Notes under the pieces: generated by a model | The model's input: the letters and a program-made list of their open reading frames with translations, nothing else | Databases searched by the model: none | Told to the model about the DNA's origin: nothing | DNA from: Acinetobacter guerrae | GTDB taxonomy: Bacteria > Pseudomonadota > Gammaproteobacteria > Pseudomonadales > Moraxellaceae | Assembly (NCBI RefSeq): GCF_009372255.1 | Contig: NZ_LXGN01000058.1 | Coordinates: 1-48,355, forward strand | Direction of reading: 5' to 3' | DNA length: 48,355 bases | Shown: positions 9,525-17,520 of the stretch, piece after piece | Numbering within the stretch: position 1 is the first letter of the stretch | How the letters are laid out: the number at the start of each line of letters is the position of its first letter | Translations under genes and position numbers: made by a program

Positions 9525-9537
9525 GCAGGATAAATAG

Positions 9538-9891
9538 ATGAAAGAAGTAAAGTTAGTTGATAGCGCTCAACTTATTTTTAATTTACGTGGTGAAACACCA
9601 GATGGTACTGCTTATGTAGCAAGAGCACTAGGCGCTGATGTTTCCCCAAACATGGGTATTGGTTTTGCGCGTTGGGAAGGTGCAGAAGTGAGTTGGCAAT
9701 TACTTTATGACGAAGTCATTTTTGTAATTGAAGGCTGTTTTGAGCTCACTGCTAACGGTCACAAATATGAAGTTCATCCAGGACAAATGTTGTGGATTCC
9801 TGAAGGAACCGAACTCATTTATGGTGGACATGCGATATTTGGTTATGTCGTACATCCGGGTAATTGGAAAGAATTGCACGGAATTGCATAA
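9538..9891 (+). CDS. EutQ-like cupin protein
   Basis: A 117-residue single-domain cupin. The barrel region contains YDEVIFVIEGCFEL (cupin motif 1) and HPGQMLWIPEGTEL (motif 2), resembling the C-terminal cupin of ethanolamine-utilisation EutQ. Motif 1 lacks the usual His-His-Glu metal set, as EutQ-type cupins often do, so a classic metal dioxygenase role is unlikely. Last gene of the operon, 13 bases behind the oxidase. Such cupins accompany amine catabolic genes, but their task is unclear; sensing or handling a reactive intermediate is possible. Confidence 0.75.
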   Translation: MKEVKLVDSAQLIFNLRGETPDGTAYVARALGADVSPNMGIGFARWEGAEVSWQLLYDEVIFVIEGCFELTANGHKYEVHPGQMLWIPEGTELIYGGHAIFGYVVHPGNWKELHGIA

Positions 9892-9894
9892 CAG

Positions 9895-9937
9895 AAACGA
9901 TCCATATTGTTCAGGAAAAGAATGATGTGGGTCGTTT
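9895..9937 (+). terminator. possible weak terminator after the catabolic operon
   Basis: Nine-base arms aaacgatcc and gggtcgttt (9895-9903 and 9929-9937, one mismatch) with a long 25-base loop and a short T-rich tail. It may partly separate the operon from the porin gene. The long loop makes this uncertain. Confidence 0.3.
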
Positions 9938-10094
9938 TATTCTTATGAGAACCTAGCTCTGAATTAGGGCTAACGTGAATTAACAAAAATTTTAAATTTC
10001 AGGAGCTCCTCCTGAACAAGAAAAAATTGTCTAAAAAATAAGCAGATAACAGGAGAGGTTTTCTGTAAATCTTCATATAAACAAGGAATTGTAA

Positions 10095-11270
10095 ATGAGC
10101 AAAGTCTATTTAGTACTTGGATTTGGGTTAATTTCAATTGGAATGGCATTTCCTACTTTTGCCGGAATAACTTTTGGAGATCCTAAAAGTGATGATATGG
10201 GTGCTTTAACAATATCAGGTGCTTTACGTGGGAATTATCAAGATAAAGATTATGGGGAATCTGCATCAGACCAGAAAATAAAATTTGATGCAGCTATTTT
10301 AAGACTAGGTTACGAGTCATCCGACTGGTTTGGAAAAGTCGAATATCGCTGTTATCAATACGATAAATTCTGTGATTTCTCTACTCTAGTTTACGGCTAT
10401 GCGGGCTATCGTTTAAATGCAACTGATCATATTACTGTGGGTGTGCAACCCATTCCTTTTGGACCAGGTCGTTTTTGGGATAGCAGCTTTTATGCTGGTA
10501 TTAACAACACTATGGGTTTGCAGGATGCCTCCAATTTAGGAGCAAACTATCACTTTGAATTACCGTCTGCTACTAAAGTGGATTTGGCTTATTTTGCAAC
10601 TGATGGTGGTAATTACCACGGAACAAGCAAAGATTCAGCTCGTTATACGGCTAATATTGTCACCTCATCTGATCCACTTAAAACCAACCTAAATGAAAAA
10701 AATATGTGGATGGCACGTGTAGATCAGGATCTTAAGTTTTTAAGTACAGATGATCTCAAGGTGTCAGTAGGTGGAAGTTATTGGTATTCAGACATTGAGA
10801 ATAAAAAAACTTCTGCTGATGGCACGAGAACTACATGGGCTCTATTTAACCGCATTAACTATAAAAATCTGAACGTTGTGCTAACTGGAGGACAACAGTC
10901 GATCAGTAATAAAGATGCATTGAGTCTAGCTAGCTCAACTTTCGGCTCTTTTGATGGCGAATACGACATTGCGAACAAGGGCTATTTCTATACGGTTGAT
11001 ACAAGTTATGTTTTTAAAAATGTTAAAGATTCGCTTAATGTTACGCCGTATATTGTTTTTAGTGGTTTTAACAAGAAAGAAAATGGATTTGATGATTCAC
11101 AGCGCAATATTGTTGGTGTGGCGTGGGACTACAAAAATATTTCTTTATATACCGAATATGTGATGAGTAAAAACGATCCGTTTGTGGGTGGAAATGTAAA
11201 TTCGCTTGCAGCAGGTGATGATGGGAAATGGAACAAACTTTTAAATCTAATGTTGATTTATAGCTTTTAA
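10095..11270 (+). CDS. outer-membrane porin, OprP/carbohydrate-porin-like
   Basis: A 391-residue beta-barrel protein. A signal peptide with predicted cleavage after FPTFAG near residue 23 is followed by alternating amphipathic strands, and the protein ends in aromatic Phe (LMLIYSF) as outer-membrane barrels do for BAM recognition. AAGGA lies nine bases before ATG. It follows the cupin gene by 203 bp and may be transcribed separately or by read-through. Its position suggests that it admits the pathway substrate across the outer membrane. The specificity-determining features cannot be recognised from sequence. Confidence 0.8.
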   Translation: MSKVYLVLGFGLISIGMAFPTFAGITFGDPKSDDMGALTISGALRGNYQDKDYGESASDQKIKFDAAILRLGYESSDWFGKVEYRCYQYDKFCDFSTLVYGYAGYRLNATDHITVGVQPIPFGPGRFWDSSFYAGINNTMGLQDASNLGANYHFELPSATKVDLAYFATDGGNYHGTSKDSARYTANIVTSSDPLKTNLNEKNMWMARVDQDLKFLSTDDLKVSVGGSYWYSDIENKKTSADGTRTTWALFNRINYKNLNVVLTGGQQSISNKDALSLASSTFGSFDGEYDIANKGYFYTVDTSYVFKNVKDSLNVTPYIVFSGFNKKENGFDDSQRNIVGVAWDYKNISLYTEYVMSKNDPFVGGNVNSLAAGDDGKWNKLLNLMLIYSF

Positions 11271-11301
11271 GAGTTTCTACAGCTTTTTCATTTATCAATA
11301 T

Positions 11302-11329
11302 CTTCAGGAAGTTTAAAAACTTCCTGAAG
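11302..11329 (+). terminator. terminator after porin gene
   Basis: A perfect 12-bp stem (cttcaggaagtt at 11302-11313 and its complement at 11318-11329) with a four-base loop, 31 bases past the porin stop. The T-run after the stem is short (tcgttt), so termination may be incomplete. Confidence 0.65.
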
Positions 11330-11407
11330 TCGTTTAGGTATAATAAATATGTCATCACCATTTATAGTACATTTATATTATTTTTCTCACTGCTTAAGCC
11401 ATTTCTC

Positions 11408-11728
11408 ATGAGTATCTATATGATCGTTCTAATTCGTCATACGGATACTAGGGTATTTAATAAGGCTTTGATTCAAGGTGGTCTTATTGCTTATGTAGGT
11501 TTTCTCTTATTTGCATGGGGTGGAGAAGCAATTTTTAATCAGTATTTAAATGGAAGGGCTGAACTATTTCTGATTTTTGGTGGTTTGATTTTTCTAGTGA
11601 TAAGATATCTATATGTATTTCAAAGACCTGATACCATTGGTGGAATGCGAAGTACGCCTGAATATTTGGCTGGGACTGTCGTTATACCATTTATCATTGG
11701 ATCAGGAACAATTATGCAATTATTGTAG
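11408..11728 (+). CDS. small membrane protein of unknown function
   Basis: A predicted 106-residue protein not recognised as a family member. It has three hydrophobic stretches: about residues 22-40, 52-70 and 88-104. The loop carries QRPDTIGGMRSTPEYL, which looks conserved-domain-like but unassigned. ATG 11408 lacks a convincing Shine-Dalgarno sequence, and a second ATG lies four codons on. It stands alone between two terminators inside the island. It may be a real gene or the front part of a degraded one. Confidence 0.5.
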   Translation: MSIYMIVLIRHTDTRVFNKALIQGGLIAYVGFLLFAWGGEAIFNQYLNGRAELFLIFGGLIFLVIRYLYVFQRPDTIGGMRSTPEYLAGTVVIPFIIGSGTIMQLL

Positions 11729-11844
11729 TTACGGGCATGAGTATGTCTATTGTAGAGTCTGCTATTGTTTGTGACTTGTAGTGTTTTGATAGCGATGAAA
11801 TTTTCTCATGATCACTTACGCTATAGCCATACCAAATATATTGA

Positions 11845-11946
11845 TTGCTATTTTATATTGTAGGGTGGTTAGCTGTTTTATTAATTGGAACAATCGCAGT
11901 CGATATGATTGTGAATGGTGTTACATGTTTGATTGATAAAGTTTGA
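11845..11946 (+). pseudogene. fragment of a membrane protein C-terminus
   Basis: Thirty-three sense codons without a start read as one hydrophobic helix (YIVGWLAVLLIGTIAVDMIV) followed by NGVTCLIDKV and a stop, directly after a stop codon. The composition resembles the end of a small integral-membrane protein. Together with the scrambled DNA at 11730-11844 it suggests gene decay. No family can be named. Confidence 0.3.
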
Positions 11947-11957
11947 TAAAAGTAAAA

Positions 11958-11987
11958 AGTCACATCCAAAATAGTGTGGCTGTGACT
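11958..11987 (-). terminator. terminator of the yddG-like gene
   Basis: On the minus strand, agtcacagcca and tggatgtgact form a stem (11977-11987 with 11958-11968, one mismatch), followed by TTTTT. It starts 7 bases beyond the exporter stop codon. Confidence 0.75.
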
Positions 11988-11993
11988 AAAAAG

Positions 11994-12902
11994 TTAAGAA
12001 GCTAATTTCGCATTGTTATTTTGAATATGGTTTTTTCGTATTGAGAACCAGCAGATTAAAGACCCTAAAGTAACTGTTAACGCACCGTACCAAAAATTGA
12101 TGGTTAAATCGGAGTTTAATACAAAAGCTGAAAACACTGATGAGAAAATTGGAGAAAAATAAGAAAACATAATCAAAACGGGCATATTGCCTTTGATAAT
12201 ACCAATATTCCATGCTAGATAACCCATCGAGAAAAAAACAGCATTGATAAAGATAAACAGGTAGCTATTAATTCCTCGAACATGTGGTAAGTGGAGGCCT
12301 TGGGTAGAGATAGTAAGGATCCATAAAGCTGTAGCTGTTAAGATAAAATAAAGTGAAACAGCATTAGTTCCATTACTTTGTTTTTTAGTGTAGATACAAT
12401 AGACCGCCCAAAGAATAGAGGCTAAAAAAATGAGTAGGTAACTAATCGGATTTTTAAAAAAGTTATCAATAAAGTTTAGATTTGAATGATAGTTAACTAT
12501 AACTATACCTGTAAAGCTTACGATCACTCCTAATATTGTCATTAAGTTTACTTTTTCTTCTTTTAATACTGCTAACATAATAATAATTAGAGTTGGCCAC
12601 ATATTAAAAATAATATTCATCTCAATCGATTTTTCTGATGAATTTGCTAGAGTGATTGAAAAAGCAAAGCACAACTCAAAAATAACAAAAAGTAAGCTAG
12701 ATAAAATAAGAAACTTCTTTGAAACCCTTTTTAAATCGGGCAGGCCATATGTTAAGAACAAAATAATAGCACTGATGGTGTATACATAAGTCACTGTATA
12801 AATAGGACCAAAATTTTCTGTAGAAAGCCTGAGTAAGCCAACTAAAGTGGACCAAAGTAACAAAGCTGAAACACCGATTAAGGTTGAGATTTGGCGGCTC
12901 AT
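11994..12902 (-). CDS. yddG: YddG-like DMT/EamA exporter
   Basis: A 302-residue inner-membrane protein with ten hydrophobic segments and the two-fold EamA repeat. The opening MSRQISTLIGVSALLLWST and the segments AWNIGIIKGN and INFWYGALTVTLGSLICW match the layout of E. coli YddG, an exporter of aromatic amino acids and some amine-like compounds. The C-terminus ends in a charged, Asn-rich tail. No clear Shine-Dalgarno sequence precedes the ATG. It is AT-richer than the core genes to its right and lies between decayed elements, consistent with acquisition. Family is confident; substrate is uncertain. Confidence 0.8.
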   Translation of the reverse strand: MSRQISTLIGVSALLLWSTLVGLLRLSTENFGPIYTVTYVYTISAIILFLTYGLPDLKRVSKKFLILSSLLFVIFELCFAFSITLANSSEKSIEMNIIFNMWPTLIIIMLAVLKEEKVNLMTILGVIVSFTGIVIVNYHSNLNFIDNFFKNPISYLLIFLASILWAVYCIYTKKQSNGTNAVSLYFILTATALWILTISTQGLHLPHVRGINSYLFIFINAVFFSMGYLAWNIGIIKGNMPVLIMFSYFSPIFSSVFSAFVLNSDLTINFWYGALTVTLGSLICWFSIRKNHIQNNNAKLAS

Positions 12903-13013
12903 ACGATAGACCCGATTAAAAAATTAATCATAATTTTTAAATGAGTACTTTAATAGTTGGTTGAGCACGATAAATAATCATGAGTTAATGACTTTTTATT
13001 ATCCCTAGATTAT

Positions 13014-13793
<780 letters not shown>

Positions 13794-13866
13794 GAAGTAT
13801 ATAAACTTCAGAAACTGTTGGCATTAATTGGGAGAGTTCTTGATTAGACAAATAATCAATACGGAT

Positions 13867-14145
13867 CTACTTCTTCTGTTGAACTGGATCTACACCTTCA
13901 TCCATTAAAATAAGTAAATGCTTTGCTTCAGCTCTGGCTTGCTCAAGTGTATAAACGCCGTGCTTTCCTATCACTTTACGCTTTGATTTGCCATTTGGCA
14001 TCTTCTTTTCTGCAAAATAGCTTTTTGTCTTACCGATGCACAAACCAAATCCTATTGTCGCAGTATCTCGATAGAAAACTTATTTATTCTGACAAAGTGG
14101 GATTGAATCTATTGCTGATTTTGTAAATTTAATATGATTGGCCAT
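13867..14145 (-). pseudogene. truncated tyrosine-recombinase (island integrase) N-terminus
   Basis: The minus strand from ATG 14145 reads MANHIKFTKSAIDSIPLCQN, then a stop. After a 1-2 base frameshift it continues FYRDTATIGFGLCIGKTKSY, KRKVIGKHGVYTLEQARAEA and LLILMDEGVDPVQQKK, then TAG at 13867. This is the DUF4102-type arm-binding domain of phage and island integrases. Beyond the stop, IDYLSNQELSQLM may be more integrase before the IS30 copy begins. The catalytic domain (R...HxxR...Y) is missing. The gene starts 129 bp from the ssrS-side att repeat and points away from it, the usual arrangement for an integrase beside its target. Confidence 0.83.
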
Positions 14146-14273
14146 TTTAGTTATAGCAGTGATAAGCAATTTCTAACGATACAACACAATAATTATGAAG
14201 TCTATTAATGGTCTATTTTTGAAGAAAATAATGGTGGTTTTGAGATGAGATCTTTATCTAAATTATTGTTATA

Positions 14274-14313
14274 TAAAAATAAATGCCTCCGAAGATGCCG
14301 CTGCAATGTCTTT
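14274..14313. repeat. attR-like direct repeat within the ssrS 3' end
   Basis: Identical to 411-450. On the minus strand it supplies the 3' arm of the 6S RNA terminal stem and the T-rich tail, so integration left an intact 6S gene with its own terminator. The last bases of ssrS present today may have come from the element rather than from the ancestral chromosome. Confidence 0.88.
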
Positions 14314-14466
14314 ACCCTTGAACCCTTAAGTTCAAGGTGGAAGCGACGCGTACTTGCTGGGTTTCCTGCACAGGGCAGGCATACGCTCTAAATACGCAGA
14401 GCGCTATCCTAAAAAGATAGTATCGGCTCAGGGGAATCAGACGCGCTGGCGAACATCCCAGAGACA
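14283..14466 (-). ncRNA. ssrS: 6S RNA
   Basis: A regulatory RNA that mimics an open promoter and binds sigma-70 RNA polymerase in stationary phase. The minus strand shows hallmark segments of E. coli 6S: ctctgggatgttcgcc at the 5' side, cccctgagccgata, then ccttgaacttaagggttcaagg and gcggcatcttcggagg at the 3' end. Length is about 184 nt, as in E. coli. It lies 100 bp downstream of zapA, the conserved enterobacterial position, and has its own promoter. Its 3' end is the island attachment site. Confidence 0.93.
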
Positions 14467-14471
14467 GCTTA

Positions 14472-14499
14472 AGTATAACCTATCTTTGCTTAATGACAA
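14472..14499 (-). promoter_or_regulatory. sigma-70 promoter of ssrS
   Basis: On the minus strand, TTGTCA (14494-14499) and TATACT (14472-14477) are separated by 16 bases. Transcription would start near 14465-14466, exactly at the expected 5' end of 6S RNA. Confidence 0.75.
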
Positions 14500-14569
14500 T
14501 CGGTTAAGCCAGTCGTTATGTAAACTTAGTTTTCAAATGGTGAAGCTTTACGCGATACCACTACATTGT

Positions 14570-14854
14570 TTATACGATTTGTTCGACATCGTTTAAGATT
14601 GTGTCAAGTAGACGCTCACAATGTGCATATTCTTGAAGTGATTTATTCATACTGAGTACATCTTGCATGAGTTGTAATGCCACCATAATCACCAGTTTGT
14701 TATGCTCAACTCGTGGTGCATTACGGCGCATTTCATTAAATTTGTCATTCAACATTTGACCTGCGCGTTCTAGCTCTTCTTTTTCAGAGGCGGTTGTGGC
14801 AAGCCGAAATGTTTGTTCAATCAGTCGTAACTCAACCATTACCTGTTCACTCAT
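14570..14854 (-). CDS. zapA: cell division protein ZapA
   Basis: A 94-residue ZapA-family protein that binds FtsZ and stabilises the Z-ring. The sequence runs from an N-terminal beta/alpha domain (VELRLIEQTFRLATTASEKE) into a C-terminal coiled-coil helix (VALQLMQDVLSMNKSLQEY). Its start overlaps the stop of the upstream coiled-coil gene by four bases (ATGA), so they form an operon. The 6S RNA gene follows downstream. Confidence 0.9.
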   Translation of the reverse strand: MSEQVMVELRLIEQTFRLATTASEKEELERAGQMLNDKFNEMRRNAPRVEHNKLVIMVALQLMQDVLSMNKSLQEYAHCERLLDTILNDVEQIV

Positions 14855-15411
14855 GATTGAATCTCCTCTTGATTTTCTACACTAGGATCTGCCAGTTGCT
14901 GAATTTCCTGCGCATTTTGATCCTGCTCAGTGCCTAAAATAGCTAAACGCTGAATAATCGCTTCAACTTTGGATTTAGCAAGTTCATTTTTCTGAAGTAA
15001 ACGATCACGATCTTGCTGAATGTCGTGTAATTCTTGCTGCGAATGGCGTTGTTGCAGTTGCAATTTTTCTTTGGTTACACGTAAATCGTTACGTTCTGCC
15101 AAAATTTCCTGAAAACGATTTTTAAGATCGGTGCAACTTTTTTCCAGACGGCTATAGCGATCGGCTAGGGCAGTTGCATCAGTATTCAATTGCTGAAATT
15201 GATTTTGCAATTGTGAAAGTTGCTCAGTCAGACTCTCTACTTCTTCCTGTTTGGACGTGATAATCCCATTTTTTTGCACAATTTGAGCATGATGATGCTC
15301 TTCATCCTGTTGTTTTTTTTGAGTCAGTGACTCATTTTCACTTTCAAGGTGATGTAAACGCGTTTTTAAAACGCCAATATGCGTCTGTAGACGCTGTAAT
15401 TGTTCTAACAT
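14851..15411 (-). CDS. coiled-coil protein, ZapB-like/TIGR02449-type
   Basis: A 186-residue, Gln- and Glu-rich protein, almost entirely predicted coiled coil. It starts MLEQLQRLQTHIGVLKTRLH and continues with heptads to about residue 165. The ATG at 15411 is chosen because further upstream the frame loses coiled-coil character and overlaps the divergent gene's promoter. Translationally coupled to zapA. A short coiled-coil partner next to zapA suggests a Z-ring accessory role similar to ZapB, but it is far longer than E. coli ZapB (81 residues). Function is inferred from context only. Confidence 0.65.
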   Translation of the reverse strand: MLEQLQRLQTHIGVLKTRLHHLESENESLTQKKQQDEEHHHAQIVQKNGIITSKQEEVESLTEQLSQLQNQFQQLNTDATALADRYSRLEKSCTDLKNRFQEILAERNDLRVTKEKLQLQQRHSQQELHDIQQDRDRLLQKNELAKSKVEAIIQRLAILGTEQDQNAQEIQQLADPSVENQEEIQS

Positions 15412-15475
15412 AACGTAGTCGCACAGAATTGCAATCAAAGGTAATATATACGCAGTATAGAGATTGGATAAGCGA

Positions 15476-16108
15476 ATGCAAGACGATATTTCAGGTTGGA
15501 ATGAATGGTTCACAAATTTTAACGGAATTGAAGAGATTTCAAGCCCAAGTGAGCTACATGGCTTGCTTACTGGCATTATTTGTGTCACTGATGCACCAAG
15601 CCGTGATGAATGGTTACAAATTTTGACTACGTTGAATGTTCCTCATTTAACAGATGAAGCACTTGCGCTACTGACCGATGAAGCAGAAGATGTTGCACAT
15701 GCCTTAGCGGAAGATGAGTTGGATTATTTACCAATGCTCCCCGATGATGAGCATTCTTTGCAAGAACGTGTTCAGGCGTTGGCAGACTGGAGCGCGGGTG
15801 TGGTACTTGGTTTTGGGTTGGCATCAGGACATATCCGTAGCGATGAAATGGAATTGATCGAACATTTACAGGATGTCGCAGCAGTTGAATTTGAAGAGTC
15901 AGACGATGATGAAGAAGGCGAAAATAGCTACGAAGAATTGTACGAATTTGTTCGTCTGATTCCTGTGAGTCTTTCGATTGGACGTAAAAAAATTCCTGTT
16001 GAAGAAAGTTCACTGTTAAAAAATTTTCATGCCAAGAGTCAAAATGATCCTGCACGAAAAGATAACCAAAGCGTAGTTGAAATGTTTACACCACATCGTC
16101 CAAGCTAA
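15476..16108 (+). CDS. ygfB: UPF0149 family protein YgfB
   Basis: A 210-residue acidic protein of the YgfB/YecA family. Key stretches are SELHGLLTGIICV near the N-terminus and WSAGVVLGFGL in the middle, followed by an acidic run ESDDDEEGENSYEELYEFV. A TTG four codons upstream would also be in frame, but ATG 15476 is preferred. First gene of the conserved ygfB-pepP-ubiH-ubiI order. In Pseudomonas YgfB influences ampDh3 expression; whether that holds here is unknown. Confidence 0.87.
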   Translation: MQDDISGWNEWFTNFNGIEEISSPSELHGLLTGIICVTDAPSRDEWLQILTTLNVPHLTDEALALLTDEAEDVAHALAEDELDYLPMLPDDEHSLQERVQALADWSAGVVLGFGLASGHIRSDEMELIEHLQDVAAVEFEESDDDEEGENSYEELYEFVRLIPVSLSIGRKKIPVEESSLLKNFHAKSQNDPARKDNQSVVEMFTPHRPS

Positions 16109-16119
16109 TTGGACGATGT
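16093..16119 (+). terminator. hairpin containing the ygfB stop codon
   Basis: A perfect 11-bp stem (16093-16103 with 16109-16119) and a five-base loop gctaa that holds the TAA stop. Only a weak T-rich stretch follows, so this may attenuate rather than end transcription before pepP. Confidence 0.5.
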
Positions 16120-16168
16120 AATCGTTTAAATTTTATTTACCACTTGATAATTAAAGATTTATAGCCTC

Positions 16169-17494
16169 ATGAAATTGACTCAAGCAGATTTTGAACTTCG
16201 TCGAGACCGCCTCGCAGTACATATGGGGCCAAACAGTATTGCCATTATCGAGACCAGTCCTGTTGCGTATCGTAACCGTGATGCAGACTATAAATTTCGT
16301 GCCGATAGCAGTTTTTTTTATCTGACAGGCTTTGCTGAACCTGAAGCAGTCGCAGTGATTGAAACTTTCGATACGGTTGATGATTACACGTATAGTTTGT
16401 TTTGCCGTGAACGAAACCGTGAAATGGAAATCTGGAATGGTTATCGGGCGGGTATTGATGGTGCGATTGAAGACTATGATGCAGATGAAGCTTATGCCAT
16501 TGATCTGCTAGATGAAGAAATCGCGGAAAAACTGCTCAATAAAGAGCGTCTTTATTATCGTATAGGACATCGTGCTGAGTTTGATGCACGTGTTAGTCAA
16601 TGGATTAAACAAGCAGATGCTCAGCAGCGTCGTGGCAATGGTGCGCCATCGCAAATTCTGCAATTAGATCGTATTGTCGATGAAATGCGTTTGATGAAGT
16701 CCAAGCAAGAAATCGAACTCATGCAAATTGCATCGGATATTAGTGCCGCTGCACATACGCGTGCCATGCAAAAAGTTCATCCTGAAATGATGGAATATAC
16801 ACTTGAAGCAGAATTGAATTATATCTTTGGTCAGCACGGTTGTGTGCCATCGTATAACAGTATTGTGGGGGGCGGGTCGAATGGCTGCATTTTGCATTAT
16901 GTCGAAAATGACAAAGCACTCAAAGATGGCGATTTAGTTCTGATCGATGCTGCTTGTGAATATCAATGCTATGCATCTGACATCACGCGAACTTTCCCCG
17001 TAAATGGTAAATTCAGCCCTGAACAAAAAGCACTTTATGAAGTTGTGTTAAAGGCACAATATGCTGCAATTGATGCTGTTCGCGTAGGTAATTCTTATCG
17101 TGAACCGCATGAAGTGGCTGTGCGTATTCTCACTCAGGGTTTACTGGATTTAGGTTTACTTAAAGGTGAACTAGATGAGTTGATTGGGAGTGAGGCTTTC
17201 CGTCAATTTTATATGCATGGCACAGGGCATTGGTTGGGCATGGATGTGCATGACGTTGGTAATTACAAAAAGGGAAATAATTGGCGACCTTATGAAGAAG
17301 GTATGGTGGTCACGGTTGAGCCAGGATTGTATATCGCGCCTGATGATGAAACAGTAGATGAAAAATGGCGTGGTATTGGTATTCGAATTGAAGATGATGT
17401 TGTTGCCACAGCTCAAGGGCCGCTAGTTTTAACAGGGGCAGTTGTCAAAGAAATTCAAGATATTGAACAACTCATGGCGCAAGCCAAACTATAA
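16169..17494 (+). CDS. pepP: Xaa-Pro aminopeptidase
   Basis: A 441-residue cytoplasmic metallopeptidase that removes an N-terminal residue preceding proline. The N-terminal creatinase-like domain has FRADSSFFYLTGF. The C-terminal pita-bread domain carries all expected metal ligands: Asp in LIDAACEY, Asp in SDITRTFP, His in HGTGHWLGMDVHD, Glu in TVEPGLY and Glu in IRIEDDV. Normal length for E. coli PepP. The start has no strong ribosome binding site. It lies between ygfB and ubiH as in E. coli. Confidence 0.94.
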   Translation: MKLTQADFELRRDRLAVHMGPNSIAIIETSPVAYRNRDADYKFRADSSFFYLTGFAEPEAVAVIETFDTVDDYTYSLFCRERNREMEIWNGYRAGIDGAIEDYDADEAYAIDLLDEEIAEKLLNKERLYYRIGHRAEFDARVSQWIKQADAQQRRGNGAPSQILQLDRIVDEMRLMKSKQEIELMQIASDISAAAHTRAMQKVHPEMMEYTLEAELNYIFGQHGCVPSYNSIVGGGSNGCILHYVENDKALKDGDLVLIDAACEYQCYASDITRTFPVNGKFSPEQKALYEVVLKAQYAAIDAVRVGNSYREPHEVAVRILTQGLLDLGLLKGELDELIGSEAFRQFYMHGTGHWLGMDVHDVGNYKKGNNWRPYEEGMVVTVEPGLYIAPDDETVDEKWRGIGIRIEDDVVATAQGPLVLTGAVVKEIQDIEQLMAQAKL

Positions 17495-17520
17495 CGATAA
17501 ACGTATTGAGGAGTTTTGCC

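Noticed and set aside
13923..14126. 67-codon plus-strand open frame
   Set aside because: It is antisense to the integrase remnant, whose minus-strand reading shows clear conserved domain sequence.
14354..14596. 80-codon open frame on the plus strand overlapping 14354-14466
   Set aside because: It lies antisense across the 6S RNA gene and its promoter, has no ribosome binding site, and its protein resembles nothing.
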